Assembly (NCBI GenBank): GCA_947625375.1
Contig: CANQOC010000009.1
Span: 1 to 64,000, forward strand
Direction: 5' to 3'
DNA length: 64,000 nt
From: an uncultured Clostridia bacterium
GTDB taxonomy: Bacteria; Bacillota; Clostridia; Oscillospirales; Ruminococcaceae
In this document: positions 61,601 through 64,000 of the stretch, piece by piece
How positions within the stretch are numbered: position 1 is the stretch's first letter
Layout: each line of letters opens with the position of its first letter
Program-made: the position numbers and the translations under genes
The notes under the pieces: model-generated
The model's database searches: none
The model's input: only the letters and a program-made list of their open reading frames with translations
Told to the model about the DNA's origin: nothing

Positions 61601-62616
61601 TTTACCACTTCCAAATCCGTGACGCAAAAACCGGCGGCACGCAGAATTCTGTTGTATACGGCAAGACCGACGCCTTCGGTTCCGGGACACCGTGCAAACA
61701 CCCTCTTCGCTCCCCTTGCGTCAAGCTCGCGGAGGGACTCGAAGAGACGGTGAGCCTGTTCGTCCGGGCTGCTGCCGTAGCAGATATACGGGACGTCGCC
61801 GACGCTTTCGCTTCCGTCGAACAAAAGGCACCAATCGCCGTCGGCGGCGTTGTTTTTGATGTATTCCGAAAAGCTCTCGGCGCTTCCGCGAAGAATAATC
61901 ACCTTCGCCCTTGGGGCATAGTGCCGGTATTTCATTCCCGGCGACCGCGCGACCGCGCCCTCTTCAAGCTCGTTGAGGACTCCCCTGTCGACCGTCACGC
62001 GGCAGACCTCGGAGAGCATCTCGGGGGTGATTCCCCCGGGTCTTAGGATTCTTACCCCGCCGCCGTCGAAGCAGAGGACGGTCGATTCAAGTCCGACTTC
62101 CGACTCGCCGCCGTCGATTAAGGCGGGTATCCGCCCGTTCATGTCGTCGAAAACGCGCTTGGCGTTGGTGGGACTCGGACTTCCCGAGAGATTCGCCGAC
62201 GGTGCGGCAATCGGGAGTCCGGAAAGCTCAATCAGCCGCCGTGCCGCGGGGTGTGACGGAAATCTTATGCCGACGGTGTCGAGACCTCCGCTTGTGACCG
62301 ACGGGATAAGCTCGGACTTCGGCATTATCATCGTCAGCGGACCGGGCCAGAACCGCTCGGCAAGCTTATATGCCGTCGGCGGCACCTCGGCCGCGATTTT
62401 TTCAATCATCGAAAGGTCGGATATATGGACGATAAGGGGGTTGTCGGCGGGGCGCCCCTTTGCGGCAAAAATCTTTTTTACGGCTTCTGCGTCGAGAGCG
62501 TTCGCCCCGAGGCCGTAGACAGTTTCGGTCGGAAAGGCGACAACTCCGCCGTCCTTTATTATTCCGGCGGCATATAAAAGGTTTTCCTCGGAACAGTCGA
62601 GAATCCTTGTGTTCAT
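61597..62616 (-). CDS. L-threonylcarbamoyladenylate synthase (TsaC/Sua5)
   Basis: A 339-residue Sua5-type enzyme: YrdC domain (FPTETVYGLGANAL, KGRPADNPL, SAPSANLSG region) plus a C-terminal Sua5 domain (from about 215, SPGMKYRHYAPRAKV). Makes threonylcarbamoyl-AMP for t6A37 in tRNA. Overlaps prfA by 4 bp, the standard Firmicute order. Confidence 0.95.
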   Translation of the reverse strand: MNTRILDCSEENLLYAAGIIKDGGVVAFPTETVYGLGANALDAEAVKKIFAAKGRPADNPLIVHISDLSMIEKIAAEVPPTAYKLAERFWPGPLTMIMPKSELIPSVTSGGLDTVGIRFPSHPAARRLIELSGLPIAAPSANLSGSPSPTNAKRVFDDMNGRIPALIDGGESEVGLESTVLCFDGGGVRILRPGGITPEMLSEVCRVTVDRGVLNELEEGAVARSPGMKYRHYAPRAKVIILRGSAESFSEYIKNNAADGDWCLLFDGSESVGDVPYICYGSSPDEQAHRLFESLRELDARGAKRVFARCPGTEGVGLAVYNRILRAAGFCVTDLEVVK

Positions 62617-63692
62617 GGGCGGTCCTCTGACTGTGCGGCAAGCTTTTCGGCCTGCTCCGCAGTGGCGAGCGCGTCGATGACGTCGTCCAAAGCGCCGTTC
62701 ATCACGCTGTCGAGCTTATAGAGCGTCAACCCGATGCGGTGGTCGGAGAGGCGGTTTTCCGGGAAATTATATGTCCTTATTCTCTCCGAGCGGTCGCCGG
62801 TGCCGATTTGCGACCTTCGCTCGCTCGCGTATGCCGCGTCAAGCTCGGCCTGCTTCATGTCCAAAAGCCGCGAACAGAGGACCTTCATCGCGCGGTCGCG
62901 GTTCTTTTGCTGGCTGCGCTCGTCCTGACACTCGACGACAAGTCCTGTCGGGAGATGGGTTATTCTGACCGCTGACTCGGTCTTGTTTATATGCTGTCCG
63001 CCCGCGCCGGACGAACGGAAAACGTCGATTTTAAGGTCTTTGTCGTCGATGTCGATTTCGGCGTTTTCGGCCTCGGGGAGAACCGCGACGGTCGCCGTCG
63101 ACGTCTGAATCCTCCCCTGCGACTCGGTCTCGGGGACGCGCTGGACGCGGTGTACGCCGCGCTCATACTTAAGGCGCGAAAATACGCCCTCGCCCTCGAC
63201 CGAAAATACCGCTTCCTTTGCGCCGCCGAGCTCGGTCTCGTTGATGCTTAAGACCTCGACCTTCCAGCGCTTCGAGTCGGCATACATCGTATACATTCTC
63301 ATGAGCGAATGGGCAAAAAGCGCCGCCTCTTCGCCGCCGGCCCCCGCGCGGATTTCCATTATAACGCTTCGGTTGTCGTTCGGGTCCTTCGGGAGAAGCA
63401 GTATCTTAAGCTCTTCGGAAAGGCGCTCCATGTCCGCCCTTGCCGCTGAACACTGTTCGTCAATCATCGCCAAAAATTCGCGGTCGCTCTCGCCTTTTCT
63501 GAGGTCTTCGCCCTCGACGAGCGCGTCCTTTGCCGAAAGATATTCGCGGTATTTTTCGACAATCGGCGTCAACGAAGAATATTCCTTCATCAAATCGCGG
63601 TAGAGCGGCGGGTTCGACACCGTTTCGGGCTGCATCAGCCGCTCGTTTATTTCGTTGTATTTGTCGAGAAGCGCGTTAAGCCTTTCTATCAT
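62613..63692 (-). CDS. prfA: Peptide chain release factor 1
   Basis: A 359-residue RF1 reading UAA/UAG. The peptidyl-hydrolysis GGQ is in SGAGGQHINKTESAVR (near 228) and the codon-recognition PxT-type segment and VHRVQRVPETESQGR are present. No prmC follows or precedes here, unlike many prfA loci. Full length. Confidence 0.96.
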   Translation of the reverse strand: MIERLNALLDKYNEINERLMQPETVSNPPLYRDLMKEYSSLTPIVEKYREYLSAKDALVEGEDLRKGESDREFLAMIDEQCSAARADMERLSEELKILLLPKDPNDNRSVIMEIRAGAGGEEAALFAHSLMRMYTMYADSKRWKVEVLSINETELGGAKEAVFSVEGEGVFSRLKYERGVHRVQRVPETESQGRIQTSTATVAVLPEAENAEIDIDDKDLKIDVFRSSGAGGQHINKTESAVRITHLPTGLVVECQDERSQQKNRDRAMKVLCSRLLDMKQAELDAAYASERRSQIGTGDRSERIRTYNFPENRLSDHRIGLTLYKLDSVMNGALDDVIDALATAEQAEKLAAQSEDRP

Positions 63693-63695
63693 ACT

Positions 63696-63905
63696 TTACA
63701 CCTTTTCCTCGGGTTTATTTTCCCGCAGTGTCCTGTCGACAGAGCGGACGTTTTTTTCCGCCTTTGAGCGCGGAATCATGAACTCGCGCCCACAGCCGCA
63801 GCACCGCAGCTTAAAGTCCATTCCAGAGCGGAGCACGGCCATTTTATCCGCTCCGCAAGGGTGCTTTTTCTTCATTATAAGAATGTCGCCTTTTTGTATG
63901 TCCAT
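63696..63905 (-). CDS. DUF951 family protein
   Basis: A 69-residue DUF951 (YyzM-like) protein with KKHPCGADKMAVLR and RCCGCGREFMIPR, giving a Cys set (Cys17, 35, 36, 38) that may bind zinc. Function unknown; in Firmicutes it often sits near chromosome-partition or mechanosensitive-channel genes. 3-bp gap to prfA. Confidence 0.88.
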   Translation of the reverse strand: MDIQKGDILIMKKKHPCGADKMAVLRSGMDFKLRCCGCGREFMIPRSKAEKNVRSVDRTLRENKPEEKV

Positions 63906-63907
63906 AG

Positions 63908-64000
63908 CTATTCTCCGGTGTATCCGTCGAGTATTTTAATGATGTCGGTGCGGTATATGTTCCCGCCGAAAATTCCGCCGTCGGGGTCGATTGAGATGCT
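63908..64000 (-). CDS. Unidentified gene, C-terminal end only
   Basis: An open frame enters from the right edge and stops with TAG at 63908-63910, 2 bp before DUF951. The last 30 residues include SIDPDGGIFGGNIYRTDI and end ILDGYTGE. Its close spacing to DUF951 and shared codon style support a real gene. Too little is visible to name it. Confidence 0.6.
   Translation of the reverse strand, partial: SISIDPDGGIFGGNIYRTDIIKILDGYTGE

Overview
The window is a stretch of housekeeping and sporulation chromosome from a spore-forming Clostridia-type Firmicute. My best guess is an uncultured Oscillospirales/Ruminococcaceae relative with moderately high G+C. The evidence is the complete eight-gene spoIIIA operon, spoIIGA-sigE-sigG, yqfC-yqfD, yunB and ylbJ. 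It is supported by Firmicute gene orders (divIVA-ylmH-sepF, nusB-xseA-xseB-ispA-dxs-tlyA-argR-recN), a tyrosine T-box and GatCAB. About 67 protein genes and one tRNA gene are present, almost all on the minus strand and tightly packed with ATGA, GTGA or 8-bp overlaps. Only ylbJ and the dnaD-like/dnaI-like pair are on the plus strand. I see no rRNA, insertion sequence, prophage or CRISPR array.

Layout by position. 0.1-2.6 kb: yqfC-yqfD diverging from ylbJ, whose end overlaps gatB. 2.6-8.5 kb: gatCAB, ligA, yunB. 8.5-10.3 kb: split transketolase. 10.4-24.7 kb (read right to left): ylbF-like, mutS, mutL, miaA, an HlyD-like envelope protein, then sepF, ylmH, divIVA, ileS, lspA, an RluA-family pseudouridine synthase and a HAD phosphatase. 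24.8-27.0 kb: primosome-type dnaD/dnaI pair, then a free-standing tRNA-His with its own promoter and terminator. 27-32.8 kb: manA, U32 protease, mltG, DJ-1, recN. 32.8-40.8 kb: argR, nadK, tlyA, dxs, ispA, xseB, xseA, a second TsaD-like protein, nusB, Asp23. 40.9-46.5 kb: spoIIIA operon, a TIGR04086 membrane protein, yajC. 46.5-53.7 kb: Nfn transhydrogenase pair downstream of two GHL10-type wall-associated proteins, one fused to an amidase. 53.8-55.9 kb: T-box-controlled tyrS and a lipoprotein. 56.0-56.5 kb: the only long gene-free stretch, packed with hairpins. 56.5-58.9 kb: sigG, sigE, spoIIGA. 59-64 kb: aminopeptidase, lytic transglycosylase, coaE, tsaC/sua5, prfA, DUF951 and a gene cut by the window edge.

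The sporulation genes cover successive stages: sigma-E activation (SpoIIGA), the SpoIIIA channel that feeds the forespore and allows sigma-G activity, and mother-cell membrane proteins (YqfC/D, YunB, YlbJ). I found eight sigma-A-type promoters by eye, each with a 17-bp spacer, and two weaker sigma-E-like ones.

The most unusual signals are not gene families. (1) GATC is almost absent: I found only four in 64 kb. (2) The 56.0-56.5 kb block carries tandem heptamers and a chain of perfect hairpins. (3) A terminator-shaped hairpin between yajC and the TIGR04086 gene holds that gene's ribosome binding site in its 3' arm. Otherwise the region looks conserved and ordinary.
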